Part shown: positions 39,131 through 48,166 of the stretch, piece by piece
How positions within the stretch are numbered: position 1 is the first letter of the stretch
Layout of the letters: each line of letters begins with the position of its first letter
NCBI RefSeq assembly: GCF_011752625.1
Contig: NZ_VWXD01000003.1
Span: 372,001-436,000 of the forward strand
Reading direction: 5' to 3'
DNA from: Candidatus Pantoea formicae
Lineage (GTDB): Bacteria; Pseudomonadota; Gammaproteobacteria; Enterobacterales; Enterobacteriaceae
DNA length: 64,000 nucleotides
Notes under the pieces: generated by a model
Database searches by the model: none
The model's input: the letters and a program-made list of their open reading frames with translations, nothing else
What the model was told of the DNA's origin: nothing
Translations under genes and position numbers: made by a program

Positions 39131-40066
39131 ATGTCAGAAAATCAAGAAGTAACGAAGAAAGAACAATACAATCTGAACAAGCTTCAGAAGCGCCTACGTC
39201 GTAACGTGGGACAAGCCATTGCTGATTTCAATATGATTGAAGAAGGCGATCGCATCATGGTTTGCCTGTCTGGTGGTAAAGACAGTTACACCATGTTGGA
39301 AATCTTGCGCAATTTGCAGCAGAGCGCGCCGGTGAATTTTTCGCTGGTCGCAGTCAACCTTGACCAGAAACAGCCTGGTTTCCCGGCGCATATTTTGCCT
39401 GCGTATCTGGAAGAATTAGGTGTCGAATACAAAATCGTCACTGAAGATACCTACTCGATCGTTAAAGAGAAGATTCCAGAAGGTAAAACCACCTGTTCAC
39501 TCTGTTCACGTCTGCGTCGCGGTATTCTTTATCGCACTGCCACGGAATTGGGTTGTACCAAGATTGCGCTCGGCCACCATCGCGATGACATCTTGCAGAC
39601 CCTGTTCCTGAATATGTTCTATGGCGGCAAGATGAAAGGCATGCCACCGAAATTGATGAGCGATGATGGCAAACACATCGTTATCCGTCCGCTGGCCTAC
39701 TGCCGTGAGAAGGACATCATCCGCTTTGCGGAAGCACGTCAGTATCCCATTATTCCGTGCAACCTGTGTGGTTCGCAGCCTAACCTCCAGCGTCAGGTCG
39801 TGGCGGATATGTTACGTGACTGGGATAAACGCTATCCAGGCCGTATTGAAACCATGTTCAGCGCGATGCAGGACATCGTGCCATCACATATGGCTGACAT
39901 TAATCTTTTTGATTTCAAAGGGATCAAGCACGGTGATGAAGTGGTGAACGGCGGTGATATTGGCTTTGACCGCGAATCCCTGCCGGTTCAACCTGCGGGT
40001 TGGCAGCCTGATGACGAAGACGCAGCAGAACTGAGCATGCGTCTGGACGTGTTAGAAATTAAATAA
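39131..40066 (+). CDS. ttcA: TtcA, tRNA 2-thiocytidine32 synthetase
   Basis: A 311-residue ATP- and [4Fe-4S]-dependent enzyme that thiolates C32 of several tRNAs. The PP-loop is SGGKDS (47-52). Cluster-binding cysteines are C122 and C125 in CSLC plus the C-terminal pair C210/C213 in [25 protein letters not shown] is intact. ATG 39131 matches the family start MSxNQE; the frame is open to 39053 but lacks support there. Length equals E. coli TtcA. A terminator follows. Confidence 0.97.
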   Translation: MSENQEVTKKEQYNLNKLQKRLRRNVGQAIADFNMIEEGDRIMVCLSGGKDSYTMLEILRNLQQSAPVNFSLVAVNLDQKQPGFPAHILPAYLEELGVEYKIVTEDTYSIVKEKIPEGKTTCSLCSRLRRGILYRTATELGCTKIALGHHRDDILQTLFLNMFYGGKMKGMPPKLMSDDGKHIVIRPLAYCREKDIIRFAEARQYPIIPCNLCGSQPNLQRQVVADMLRDWDKRYPGRIETMFSAMQDIVPSHMADINLFDFKGIKHGDEVVNGGDIGFDRESLPVQPAGWQPDDEDAAELSMRLDVLEIK

Positions 40067-40081
40067 CGCTTGTTAAACTGG

Positions 40082-40116
40082 AAAAGGCGCAGCGCTTCGG
40101 CTCTGCGCCTTTTTTA
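40082..40116 (+). terminator. Terminator after ttcA
   Basis: AAAAGGCGCAG and CTGCGCCTTTT form an 11-bp stem with CGCTTCGGCT between and a TTTTTT tail. The A-rich side also gives a U-run on the minus strand, so it may serve the convergent microprotein gene as well. Confidence 0.92.
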
Positions 40117-40263
40117 TTAACGATGGGGCGGCGGATCGATAATCGGCGGAAATTCAGGATCATAGGGTGGATCAGGTTCCGGTATCGGCTGTGGATGAGG
40201 GATCGGTTCAGGAATGGGAGGTGGATCGGTTGGGATAGGATCGCTGGAAATCAATTCTCGCAT
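40117..40263 (-). CDS. Proline-rich microprotein of 48 residues
   Basis: A 48-residue protein made almost wholly of Pro with Glu, Asp, Ile and His (MRELISSDPIPTDPPPIPEP onward), ending IDPPPHR. It would be extended (polyproline-II-like) and acidic. AAGGAG lies seven bases before the ATG at 40261-40263, which is strong evidence for translation. It ends one base after the shared ttcA terminator region and begins 68 bp downstream of the FnrS terminator. Function is unknown; I do not recognise a named family. Confidence 0.68.
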   Translation of the reverse strand: MRELISSDPIPTDPPPIPEPIPHPQPIPEPDPPYDPEFPPIIDPPPHR

Positions 40264-40330
40264 GCCCTTTCTCCTTGTTGCTGAATGTCCTTTAAGCATA
40301 GGAAAGGAAGCGGAGCCAAGCCAAGCGGGC

Positions 40331-40450
40331 AAAAAAAAGCCGGCGGATAGGCCGGCGTCGTACGAATCAAATGTGCTATGCATTAATTCAAAAAAGGAAG
40401 TAAGACAATATGGAGCGCAACGCCCATCGCTTGACGTTGCATTCACCTGC
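40331..40450 (-). ncRNA. fnrS: FnrS, FNR-activated small RNA
   Basis: The minus strand from 40450 reads GCAGGTGAATGCAACGTCAA and continues with a nearly unbroken match to E. coli FnrS (as I remember that sequence) through TTGATTCGTACGACGCCG. It ends in a terminator GCCGGC-CTATCC-GCCGGC plus eight T. Length is about 120 nt, as in E. coli. FnrS is an Hfq-dependent RNA made without oxygen that represses aerobic-metabolism mRNAs such as sodA, sodB and maeA. An FNR site is centred about 42.5 bp upstream of the inferred start. Its place between ttcA and zntB is as in E. coli. Confidence 0.94.
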
Positions 40451-40485
40451 GAGAGAGAGTTTGCCCCTGTAAGGTGATCCACTTA

Positions 40486-40499
40486 TTGATATCGATCAG
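40486..40499 (-). promoter_or_regulatory. FNR box activating fnrS
   Basis: TTGAT-ATCG-ATCAG on the plus strand matches TTGAT-N4-ATCAA with one difference. The centre is about 42 bp upstream of the inferred fnrS start, the class II position where FNR contacts RNA polymerase. Confidence 0.88.
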
Positions 40500-40571
40500 G
40501 TTTTTGACGCTTTTTTTGCCTGCCAAACCTTATTTAACAGCGAGTTACCTTGCGATAACTCGGTGTTAACA

Positions 40572-41555
40572 TCACAACCATTTGCGCCTTTTCAGCCACA
40601 GTGCAACCCCGACGACCATCGCGAGCAGTAACACGCAGAATGCGGTGAAACCGAGCGGCCAGCTGCCTCCGGGGATTCCCCCAAGATTGACACCAAATAA
40701 TCCCGTCAGGAATGTCGCTGGCAGGAAAATCATCGCCATCAAAGACATGGTATAAGTGCGGCGGTTCATCGATTCCGCGAGCAAGGATGCCACCTCATCG
40801 GCCAGAATGCCGGTACGAGCCACGCCTGCGTTAAGATCGTCCAGACCGCGACCTAAACGGTCAGCAACATCCTGCATGCGGCGACGATCGTCATCGTTCA
40901 TCCACGGCAGTTTTTCGCTCGCCAGTCGCGCATAGACATCTCGCTGTGGTGCCATATAACGGCGCATGACAATTAATTGCTTACGCAATAGCGCCAGCTC
41001 TCCGCGTGCTGGAACTTGCTGGTCCATCAACGCATCTTCCAGCTCAATGATTTTATCGTGCATCTCTTCGATAAATTCGCTGGCGTGATCGGTAAGTGCA
41101 TCACACACATCCACTAGCCAACTACCCCCATCTACGGGACCGTTACCGTTTTGCAGATCGGCCAGTACTTCGTCAATGGCGTAGACTTTACGGCGGCGCG
41201 TAGAAACGATCAGTTTGTCATTAATAAATACGCGCATCGCCACCAGTTGGTCAGGGCGCGAATCGGCATTGTGATTAACACTGCGCAGCACGATCATGAA
41301 GCCATCGCCCAAACGCGTCACACGCGGACGCATACTGTCGCCCGCTAAGGCATCACGCACTGAATCTGGGATCAGTGGGGTATTTTGTAGCCATTCAGCA
41401 CTTTGACGCTGGGTATAATTGAGGTGTAACCAGCAGGGTTGCTCACAGTTGATGACATCTTTGTCTTCAATGGCAATCACGCCACCTTTGCCATCAAGCT
41501 GGCAGGAGATGATGGCATCAGATACTTTTAGCGCTTTTCCTTCAATGACGTTCAC
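40572..41555 (-). CDS. zntB: ZntB, zinc transporter of the CorA superfamily
   Basis: A 327-residue membrane protein, the same length as E. coli ZntB. A large N-terminal cytoplasmic domain with long helices ([17 protein letters not shown]) leads to two C-terminal TM segments. The signature GVN motif is in [14 protein letters not shown], and the C-terminus is basic (LKRRKWL). It forms a pentameric funnel; E. coli ZntB was first described as a zinc exporter and later as a proton-driven zinc importer. It sits upstream of fnrS on the same strand. Confidence 0.96.
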   Translation of the reverse strand: MNVIEGKALKVSDAIISCQLDGKGGVIAIEDKDVINCEQPCWLHLNYTQRQSAEWLQNTPLIPDSVRDALAGDSMRPRVTRLGDGFMIVLRSVNHNADSRPDQLVAMRVFINDKLIVSTRRRKVYAIDEVLADLQNGNGPVDGGSWLVDVCDALTDHASEFIEEMHDKIIELEDALMDQQVPARGELALLRKQLIVMRRYMAPQRDVYARLASEKLPWMNDDDRRRMQDVADRLGRGLDDLNAGVARTGILADEVASLLAESMNRRTYTMSLMAMIFLPATFLTGLFGVNLGGIPGGSWPLGFTAFCVLLLAMVVGVALWLKRRKWL

Positions 41556-41664
41556 TTACTCGCCTCACTATCAAAATCAATACGATACAGTCTAGCGTGG
41601 CGCAGACGAGTTGCAATCATCAGGCTGTGAGCAAAGGTGACAGACCGTTAAGGTGGTGAGAGGG

Positions 41665-41725
41665 GTAGCGGCGTCATTGATTACGCGTCTGTCAGAGACG
41701 AACCTGCGTGAAATCGCGCCGCTAC
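41665..41725. repeat. GTAGCGG-ended palindromic element B
   Basis: The element runs from GTAGCGGCGTCATTGATTACG to AATCGCGCCGCTAC. Its ends match element A at 24.5 kb, including the GCGCCGCTAC terminus exactly. Inside, GTCTGTCAGAGAC forms a small hairpin. It lies between zntB and the 3' end of mppA. Confidence 0.65.
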
Positions 41726-41745
41726 CCTGATGGGTGATGCTTAAA

Positions 41746-43365
41746 TTAGTGCTTCTCAATCCATAATTCGCGGCTGTAGGCAACGTCTTCCGGGTTGGTA
41801 ATCGGATACCCCTTCACCCAGGGCTTGATTAATCGTCCATTGGTGTATTGATAGATCGGTGCGATCGGCGCCTGATCGGCGATGATCTGCTCAGCTTTGT
41901 TGTAATCGCTATTTCGTGCCGTCGGGTTGGTTTCCTGACTGGCCTTAGCTATTACCGCATCGTAATCCGCACTGTGGAAACGCGCGATATTGCCGCTGTG
42001 GCTGGAGGTCAGCAAACTGAGGAAAGTGGAAGGCTCATTATAGTCGCCGACCCATGATGCACGGATAACGTCGAAGCTGCCGGTGTTACGGCTATCTATG
42101 TAGGTTTTCCATTCCTGATTTTGCAGCGTGACGTCCACACCGAGATTCTTCTTCCACATTGAAGCCACCGCGATAGCAATTTTCTGGTGGCTTTCAGAAG
42201 TGTTGTAGAGCAACGTGAGATGCAGCGGTTTGCCAGGACCATAGCCCGCGGCGGTCAACAATGCTTTTGCCTGTGCATTCAGCTCTTGCTGGCTATGCTG
42301 TTGCAGATAACTTTGCTGCGGCGTGAAACCTGCGGTGACATCCGGAGTGAATTGCCAGGCCGGTTTCTCGCCGGTTCCCAGTACTTTCTCGGCGATAATC
42401 CGGCGGTCAATGCTCCACGACAGCGCTTTACGCACGCGGACATCAGCGGTTGGGCCTTTCTGCGTATTGAAGGCGTAGTAATAGGTCCCCAGTTGATCCG
42501 GCGTATACACCTGGCCCGGCAGCTCTTTTTTCAGCAGCGTATACATATTTTTCGGGAAAGATTCGGTGATATCGATGTCCCCCGCGCGATAACGTTTAGT
42601 CGCGCTCGACTCTTCATTAATGGGGATAAAGGTCACTTTGGTCAGTACCGAATGGCTGTCATCCCAGTAGTGCGGATTACGCACCAGCACGATTTTTTCA
42701 TTCACCACGCGATCTTGCAGTTGATATGCGCCATTACCGACCAGTTTGCCTGGCGAGGTCCAGCCATCACCATTTTGTTCAATGACTTTTTGTGGGACAG
42801 GATACATCGCGGCATTCGCCACCATGGCAGGGAACCACGGCACAGGTTGTGACAATGTCACTTTTAAATGCGTGGCATCTGTTGCGGTGACGCCGAGTTT
42901 GTCTGCACTCATTTGGCCTTTAGTAATGGCATCGGCATTTTCGATGCCACTCAGCGCCGCAAACCAGGCAAAAGGAGAACTGTTTTTAGGCTCAACCAGA
43001 CGCTGCCAGCTATAAACGAAATCCTGAGCCGTCACCGGCTCGCCATTCGACCAGCGCGCGTCTTTACGTAAGGTAAAGACCCAGGTTTTGTTATCGTTAC
43101 TGCTCCAGCTTTGCGCGACACCCGGCACAATTTTGCCGTGGGCATCTTGATTGGTGAGCCCTTCAAACAGATCGCGCATCACCTGAATTTCGGGCAATCC
43201 GACTGCCTTCATCGGATCCAAAGAGGCGGGTTCATCTTTAATATGGCGGACAATTTCTTGCGTGCTTGCCAGTTGTGCCCCCGACGGCACATTGGCAGCG
43301 AAAACGGGTGAGATTGCGCCAGCAATCAAAACGGCGGCCAGCGTCTTGCGGAAAGTTAATTTCAT
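41746..43365 (-). CDS. mppA: MppA, murein tripeptide-binding protein
   Basis: A 539-residue periplasmic binding protein of the OppA family. The signal peptide ends near SPVFA. The mature part has the SBP_bac_5 core with DEPASLDPMKAVGLPE, VLVRNPHYWDDSH and RKALSWSIDRRII. In E. coli it delivers L-Ala-gamma-D-Glu-meso-DAP to the Opp permease for recycling. ATG 43365 has AAAGGAG upstream and a proper signal peptide; the longer start at 43383 is rejected. It is divergent from mpaA, whose product cuts the same tripeptide. Confidence 0.94.
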   Translation of the reverse strand: MKLTFRKTLAAVLIAGAISPVFAANVPSGAQLASTQEIVRHIKDEPASLDPMKAVGLPEIQVMRDLFEGLTNQDAHGKIVPGVAQSWSSNDNKTWVFTLRKDARWSNGEPVTAQDFVYSWQRLVEPKNSSPFAWFAALSGIENADAITKGQMSADKLGVTATDATHLKVTLSQPVPWFPAMVANAAMYPVPQKVIEQNGDGWTSPGKLVGNGAYQLQDRVVNEKIVLVRNPHYWDDSHSVLTKVTFIPINEESSATKRYRAGDIDITESFPKNMYTLLKKELPGQVYTPDQLGTYYYAFNTQKGPTADVRVRKALSWSIDRRIIAEKVLGTGEKPAWQFTPDVTAGFTPQQSYLQQHSQQELNAQAKALLTAAGYGPGKPLHLTLLYNTSESHQKIAIAVASMWKKNLGVDVTLQNQEWKTYIDSRNTGSFDVIRASWVGDYNEPSTFLSLLTSSHSGNIARFHSADYDAVIAKASQETNPTARNSDYNKAEQIIADQAPIAPIYQYTNGRLIKPWVKGYPITNPEDVAYSRELWIEKH

Positions 43366-43577
43366 CACCACTCCTTTACCCAAAAAATGGCGACTGCGAA
43401 GAAGTTTTTGTCGCCAGCAACTTTTGGCACTTTATCGCAAATTGCTGATTGATATATAGCTATTTCCCCTCGCGCTGATTACCGTTATGTTGAGGCTGGA
43501 TTCTCGGTCACACTTTTAATTTTGAATGTCAGCCTGATGCAGGCTGTCTGTATTGCACGCTTTCAGAGAGGAATGTC

Positions 43578-44291
43578 ATGTCGTCACATCATCCACGTCC
43601 CTTGCGCGGCAAGCTGGACGCTGTCTGGCAACAGTATGGTCAGTCGGTGCTGGGCGCGCCGCTGTTGTGGTTTCCTGCCCCTGCTGCCGATGCAGAGAGT
43701 GGCTTGATTATTGCGGGTACGCACGGTGACGAAAATGCCGCGGTGGCCACGCTGTCTGGCGCGATGCGTACGCTACCGGAGGCATTGCGCCGTCATCATG
43801 TGGTGCTGGCGGTCAATCCTGATGGATGTCAGCTCGGCCTGCGCGCCAACGCTAACGGTGTGGACCTCAATCGCAACTTCCCGGCAGCCAACTGGCAAAA
43901 TGGCGATACCGTTTACCGCTGGAATAGCGCCGCCGACGAGCGCGATGTGGTGCTCTCGACCGGAGCTACCCCTGCTTCAGAACCTGAAACACAGGCGTTA
44001 TGCCAACTGATCCATCACATCAAGCCGCGATGGGTTGTCTCATGGCATGAACCCCTGGCTTGCATTGACGATCCGCACCACAGTGCATTGGCACAATGGC
44101 TGGCAGCACAAACCCAGCTACCAGTAGTGAGCAGTGTGGGCTATGCCACGCCGGGATCATTCGGCAGCTGGTGCGACGATCTCGGCTTATTGTGTATCAC
44201 CGCCGAGATGCCGCCGATTTCCGTTGATGAAGCCACTGAAGTGTATCTGGAAGCGATGATCAATCTGCTACGCTGGCAGCCGCAAGTTTAA
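43578..44291 (+). CDS. mpaA: MpaA, murein tripeptide amidase
   Basis: A 237-residue cytoplasmic M14-family zinc peptidase that removes meso-DAP from the murein tripeptide. Zinc ligands are in GTHGDENAA (His, Glu) and SWHEPLAC (His). The catalytic Glu is in CITAEMPP. DLNRNFPA is the substrate carboxylate-binding segment. AGAGGAATGTC precedes the ATG. Its 3' end overlaps ycjG by 32 bp in opposite orientation; MpaA and YcjG act in sequence in the pathway. Confidence 0.95.
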   Translation: MSSHHPRPLRGKLDAVWQQYGQSVLGAPLLWFPAPAADAESGLIIAGTHGDENAAVATLSGAMRTLPEALRRHHVVLAVNPDGCQLGLRANANGVDLNRNFPAANWQNGDTVYRWNSAADERDVVLSTGATPASEPETQALCQLIHHIKPRWVVSWHEPLACIDDPHHSALAQWLAAQTQLPVVSSVGYATPGSFGSWCDDLGLLCITAEMPPISVDEATEVYLEAMINLLRWQPQV

Positions 44292-45246
44292 GTACGCCAC
44301 GTTCGAAGTGCAGTGATGGCTCAACATCGGCAGCCAGCCAGGTTGGGCCATCCAGATCGGCAAATTTTGCCATGGGTGTCATTGGCAGCGCAGCGCGGAT
44401 CGCACGTGAGGTGCATAGCATGCAGCCCAGCATCACAGCAAAACCCTGTTGCCGTGCTTCACTGGCTAACGCCAGCGCTTCGGTTAATCCGCCCGTTTTA
44501 TCCAACTTGATGTTTACCATGTCGTAGCGCCCTTTTAACTGCGTCAACTGCTCACGCGTGTGGCAACTTTCATCGGCACAAATGGGTAGCGGGTGGACAA
44601 AATGGCTGAGCGCAGCATCTTCGGCAGCAGGAAGCGGTTGCTCCAGCATCGCGACGTTGAGATCCGCCAGCAGCTGGCAACGCGCTGCCAGCCCCTCCGC
44701 ATGCCATGACTCATTGGCATCGACAATCAAGGTCGCATCCGGCACCGCCGTTCTAATCGCGACTAAACGTTCGCTGATCAGATGATGATCGAGTTTGATC
44801 TTTAACAGAGTTGCGCCGTGCTGCCATAGCGCCAGCGCACTACTCGCCATCGCTTCTGGTGTATCAATACTGACCGTGTGCGCAGTGGTGATGTCAGACG
44901 CGAGGTGAACGCCACATAATGCCTGCAATGTTTTGCCCTGCTGTTGACGCTCCAGATCCCATAATGCGCAATCCAGAGCGTTACGCGCAGCGCCGGCGGG
45001 TAACGCATGTTGAAGTTCTGAGCGGGTCATGCCGTTTTGTATCGCTGGCAGTTGTGCCGCAATTTGCTGCAGCACGGAGGTTTCACTTTCACCATAACGC
45101 GCATAGGGCGTGGCTTCGCCGATACCTTTCACGCCGTCCTGCTCAATTTCGACCACCACCACATGGGCTTCCGTCCGACTTCCGCGAGAAATAACAAACG
45201 GAGAATGTAACGGCCAGGCTTCCGGATAACTCTTCACTGTTCTCAT
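44260..45246 (-). CDS. ycjG: YcjG, L-Ala-D/L-Glu epimerase
   Basis: A 328-residue enolase-superfamily enzyme of the muconate-lactonizing subgroup. It epimerises L-Ala-D-Glu, the product of MpaA, for re-entry into peptide breakdown. The base pair of lysines is in LLKIKLD and in NIKLDKTGG. The Mg2+ ligands are in [14 protein letters not shown] and CADESCH. The C-terminal [10 protein letters not shown] loop is typical. It is convergent with mpaA and shares 32 bp with it. Confidence 0.95.
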   Translation of the reverse strand: MRTVKSYPEAWPLHSPFVISRGSRTEAHVVVVEIEQDGVKGIGEATPYARYGESETSVLQQIAAQLPAIQNGMTRSELQHALPAGAARNALDCALWDLERQQQGKTLQALCGVHLASDITTAHTVSIDTPEAMASSALALWQHGATLLKIKLDHHLISERLVAIRTAVPDATLIVDANESWHAEGLAARCQLLADLNVAMLEQPLPAAEDAALSHFVHPLPICADESCHTREQLTQLKGRYDMVNIKLDKTGGLTEALALASEARQQGFAVMLGCMLCTSRAIRAALPMTPMAKFADLDGPTWLAADVEPSLHFERGVLKLAAASVAD

Positions 45247-45399
45247 TATTTCTCCTTAAATCCATCACTTAATTGCGAGCCGTCTCGGTTTGCACTGCGA
45301 AATGCGCTCGTAAACCCTTCAAAATTATGTCATAAACAAACGCTATATCTGCTCTGGCAGGTTAAATGCCAGATTAATTCATCGCTAAAAGGAAATCAT

Positions 45400-45903
45400 A
45401 TGTCTCAGAATGTTCACTTCCAGGGCAACCCGGTCCCAGTTGCAGGTCACTTCCCGCAGGCTGGCGAACAAGCTAAACCTTTCAGCCTGGTGGCTAAAGA
45501 CCTTAGTGACGTATCCCTTTCTAATTATGCAGGTAAACGCAAAGTTCTGAACATTTTCCCAAGTATTGATACCGGCGTGTGTGCCGCATCAGTGCGTAAA
45601 TTCAATGAGCGCTCAGGCGAAGCGAATAACACTGTGGTGCTGTGCATCTCTGCTGACCTGCCGTTTGCGCAGTCTCGTTTCTGCGGCGCGGAAAACGTCA
45701 GCAATGTGGTGACCTTGTCAGCCTTGCGTGGTGCTGAGTTCAAAGAAGATTACGGCGTGGCAATTGCTGAAGGTCCACTGAAAGGCCTGACTGCACGTGC
45801 TGTGGTCGTGTTGGATGAGAATGACAAAGTGGTGTACAGCGAGCTGGTGAACGAAATCACCGAAGAGCCAAACTACGATGCGGCGCTGGCTGCACTGAAG
45901 TAA
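45400..45903 (+). CDS. tpx: Tpx, atypical 2-Cys thiol peroxidase
   Basis: A 167-residue periplasm-associated or cytoplasmic peroxiredoxin that reduces lipid hydroperoxides with thioredoxin. The peroxidatic C61 is in [16 protein letters not shown] and the resolving C95 is in [22 protein letters not shown] is typical. Highly biased codons suggest strong expression. In E. coli tpx is controlled by FNR and ArcA; no clean FNR box is seen here. A perfect hairpin terminator follows. Confidence 0.97.
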   Translation: MSQNVHFQGNPVPVAGHFPQAGEQAKPFSLVAKDLSDVSLSNYAGKRKVLNIFPSIDTGVCAASVRKFNERSGEANNTVVLCISADLPFAQSRFCGAENVSNVVTLSALRGAEFKEDYGVAIAEGPLKGLTARAVVVLDENDKVVYSELVNEITEEPNYDAALAALK

Positions 45904-45967
45904 GCTTTTAACATATAAAAAGCTGGCGAAAGGCGTAATGCCTGTCAGTTAAGGTCCTGTTCGAATG

Positions 45968-46002
45968 AGGCCGCCATTTTCTAAAAATGGCGGCCTTTTC
46001 TT
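45968..46002 (+). terminator. Terminator after tpx
   Basis: AGGCCGCCATTTT-CTA-AAAATGGCGGCCT: 13 perfect pairs with a three-base loop, then TTTCTT. It is the strongest hairpin in this intergenic region. Confidence 0.92.
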
Positions 46003-46121
46003 ATGCGCGTTTTGGTGCGGACCACAGCGCCTCAGACAATGTGCACTTTGTGGCAGTATAAGCGCTAAAGTCTTCACCATCGTGCCCTCTCCAACAGCGT
46101 AAACGGAAATGAGCAAGCAGG

Positions 46122-46313
46122 CTGGTGCCGCTCAGGGGCTGGCATTTCGCAGCGCTGAACGGAATGAGGAAGCCAGGAGAGCCAGCATGGATGCTGGCGA
46201 AAGGTGCAGCCGGGACAGGGAAAGTCCCGTCTGCGCCGGTCCGTCAGGCTGACGAGTGAAGTGAAGGTACCGCGTCAGCGGCGCGAGGACAGCCAGCCCC
46301 AGAGCGGCACCAG
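46122..46313. repeat. 192-bp hairpin-rich element with 21-bp inverted ends
   Basis: The ends are CTGGTGCCGCTCAGGGGCTG(G) at 46122-46142 and its reverse complement at 46293-46313, matching at 20 of 21 positions. Inside are GCCAGCAT-GG-ATGCTGGC (46181-46198) and a 14-bp stem with one mismatch between 46203-46216 and 46224-46237. CGTCA-GGC-TGACG (46242-46254) and CCGC-GTCA-GCGG (46270-46281) follow. It may be a MITE-like or BIME-like mobile repeat, or encode a structured RNA. No convincing ORF is inside. It occupies most of the tpx-tyrR gap. Confidence 0.7.
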
Positions 46314-46387
46314 ACTGAGTTATCATCACATGCTTAACTGACAAACCTTTCGTCGAAACACGGCGTTCTTATTTCTCGAAACGACGG

Positions 46388-47953
46388 CTATTCGCTTTCG
46401 CCGCGCTTCTGCCCCAACCCGTATTCACGCAGTTTGTTAGCAATCGCGGTATGCGACACACCAAGTCGCTTAGCCAGTTTACGCGTGCTGGGATAAGAGA
46501 GATAAAGGCGCGTCAGCACTGAGCGTTCAAAGCGACTGGTAATTTCATCCAGTGAGCCTTCCATCGCTTCTTCACCCAGCGACACATCCAACGCCTGCTC
46601 CGGCAACACGATATCCTGCGGACGCAGTTCGTAGCCTTCCAGCTGGGTCAATGCACGATACAGTGCGTTCTTCAGCTGACGTACATTTCCCGGCCAGTTA
46701 TAACGCGTCAGGAATGGCACCAGCTGCGGTGAGAGACGAGGGCGAGGTAAACCCTGCTCATCGGAGAAACGTGCCACAAACATCTCGGTTAGCGGCAAAA
46801 TATCCAGTGGACGTTCGCGCAGCGGTGGCAAATTCAGCGTCAGAACGTTCAGGCGATAGAACAGGTCTTCACGGAATTCACCGCGCTGCACTAGCTCAAT
46901 CAGATTCTTTTGCGTGGCACAAATCACTCGAACATCAACATGCACTTCATGCTCTTCGCCCACCCGACGGAACGTGCCATCGTTGAGGAAACGCAGCAGC
47001 TTGGTCTGCATACGTGGTGACATTTCGCCGATTTCGTCGAGCAAAACAGAGCCGCCGTTGGCTTGCTCAAAGAAGCCTTTTTTGCCTTCCAGTGCATTTG
47101 GATAAGCGCCGGCAGCGTGACCAAAGAGTTCGCTCTCTGCGACATCATCTGGCAGCGATGCACAGTTCAGCGCGAGGAACGGTTTTTTACCACGAGCGCT
47201 ACGCAGATGGCAGGCTCGTGCCAGCATGTCTTTACCCGTACCAGTATCGCCGACGATAAGCAGCGGCGCATCATGCATCGCCAGTTTACGCGCCTGGTCG
47301 ATCACCTGGCGCATTTTCGGCGTTACCGCAACGATATGATCAAACTCAGATTCATCGGTGACGGTGAGATTTTGCAGTTGCTGGCCCATACGCGCGGTAG
47401 ATTTTAAGGTAATCATCGCGCCCACGGGCTGATCGCTTTGCCCTTCCTCTTCCGCCAGATAGATCGGTCGCGCTTCCATCAGGAAATCACGTCCCTGAAT
47501 CACCACGTGCTGCGCCTGTGCCTCAACGCGCTCGTTTTCAATCCAGCGCTGGAAGTTGAAACCCGTGATCAGCGTGGCAGCATTTTGGTTACGTAATTTC
47601 TGTTCATCGAGGTTAAACAGACTCTGCGCCGCCGGGTTGGCCAGTTCGATTTTGCTCTTCAGATCGATAGAGAGCACCGGCTCTGGCATCGCGATCAGTA
47701 ATGCGCTCAAGGCGCGATGCTCACGTTCAGAAGGCATGTAGCTCACGGTGCGCACATCTGTCACGCCTGGTGTACGACGAATTTCCGCCATCAGGTTACT
47801 GAAGGGTTCGAATTCCAGAGCGGAAAAATTGAGATAGATGCGACCAAAGGGCGCAATTTCAATACCGCGCAAGTCGATGTTGCGCGCAACCAGCAGGTCG
47901 AGTAGCTCGCGCGCCAGACCGATGCGGTCCTGGCAGAAAACTTCCAAACGCAT
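46388..47953 (-). CDS. tyrR: TyrR, aromatic amino acid regulator
   Basis: A 521-residue regulator of aromatic amino acid synthesis and transport. An ACT domain (about 1-75, MRLEVFCQDRIGLARELLDL) is followed by a PAS domain (about 80-190). The AAA+ domain has Walker A GDTGTGKD and VLLDEIGEMSP. A C-terminal Fis-like HTH contains TRKLAKRLGVSHTAIANKL. As in E. coli, the sigma-54 contact loop GAFTGA is replaced (GAYPNALEG), so it works with sigma-70 promoters. ycjF lies upstream on the same strand, beyond a strong stem-loop. Confidence 0.97.
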   Translation of the reverse strand: MRLEVFCQDRIGLARELLDLLVARNIDLRGIEIAPFGRIYLNFSALEFEPFSNLMAEIRRTPGVTDVRTVSYMPSEREHRALSALLIAMPEPVLSIDLKSKIELANPAAQSLFNLDEQKLRNQNAATLITGFNFQRWIENERVEAQAQHVVIQGRDFLMEARPIYLAEEEGQSDQPVGAMITLKSTARMGQQLQNLTVTDESEFDHIVAVTPKMRQVIDQARKLAMHDAPLLIVGDTGTGKDMLARACHLRSARGKKPFLALNCASLPDDVAESELFGHAAGAYPNALEGKKGFFEQANGGSVLLDEIGEMSPRMQTKLLRFLNDGTFRRVGEEHEVHVDVRVICATQKNLIELVQRGEFREDLFYRLNVLTLNLPPLRERPLDILPLTEMFVARFSDEQGLPRPRLSPQLVPFLTRYNWPGNVRQLKNALYRALTQLEGYELRPQDIVLPEQALDVSLGEEAMEGSLDEITSRFERSVLTRLYLSYPSTRKLAKRLGVSHTAIANKLREYGLGQKRGESE

Positions 47954-48120
47954 TGCGATGAGCCTTAGTCAGGTTTTGATTTTAGAGATAATACGCTAAC
48001 TTGCAGCGCCTCAGAAGGGGGCTGTCATGAAAAGTTGACAGCTTGAGGCAGGTGACGCGAAGAAGTGTAACGGAACAACCCACAATAATCCCGTCGAAAA
48101 TCACAATTAACACAGATAAT

Positions 48121-48156
48121 TTCACCTTTCACGCCATCTATAGCGTGAAAGGTGAA
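48121..48156 (-). terminator. Stem-loop between ycjF and tyrR
   Basis: TTCACCTTTCACGC and GCGTGAAAGGTGAA are perfect 14-bp arms around CATCTATA, ten bases after the ycjF stop. The U-tract on the minus strand is poor, so it may be an attenuating or mRNA-stabilising stem rather than a simple terminator. Confidence 0.65.
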
Positions 48157-48166
48157 CAGAAGCGTA

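Noticed and set aside
40264..40482. N-terminal extension making the proline-rich ORF 121 residues long
   Set aside because: It runs antisense-free but straight through the FnrS RNA and terminator. The strong ribosome site is at the internal ATG 40263, and the composition changes abruptly there.
46132..46344. Minus-strand ORF of 70 residues
   Set aside because: It is formed wholly by the inverted-repeat element, has no ribosome site and no recognisable protein features.
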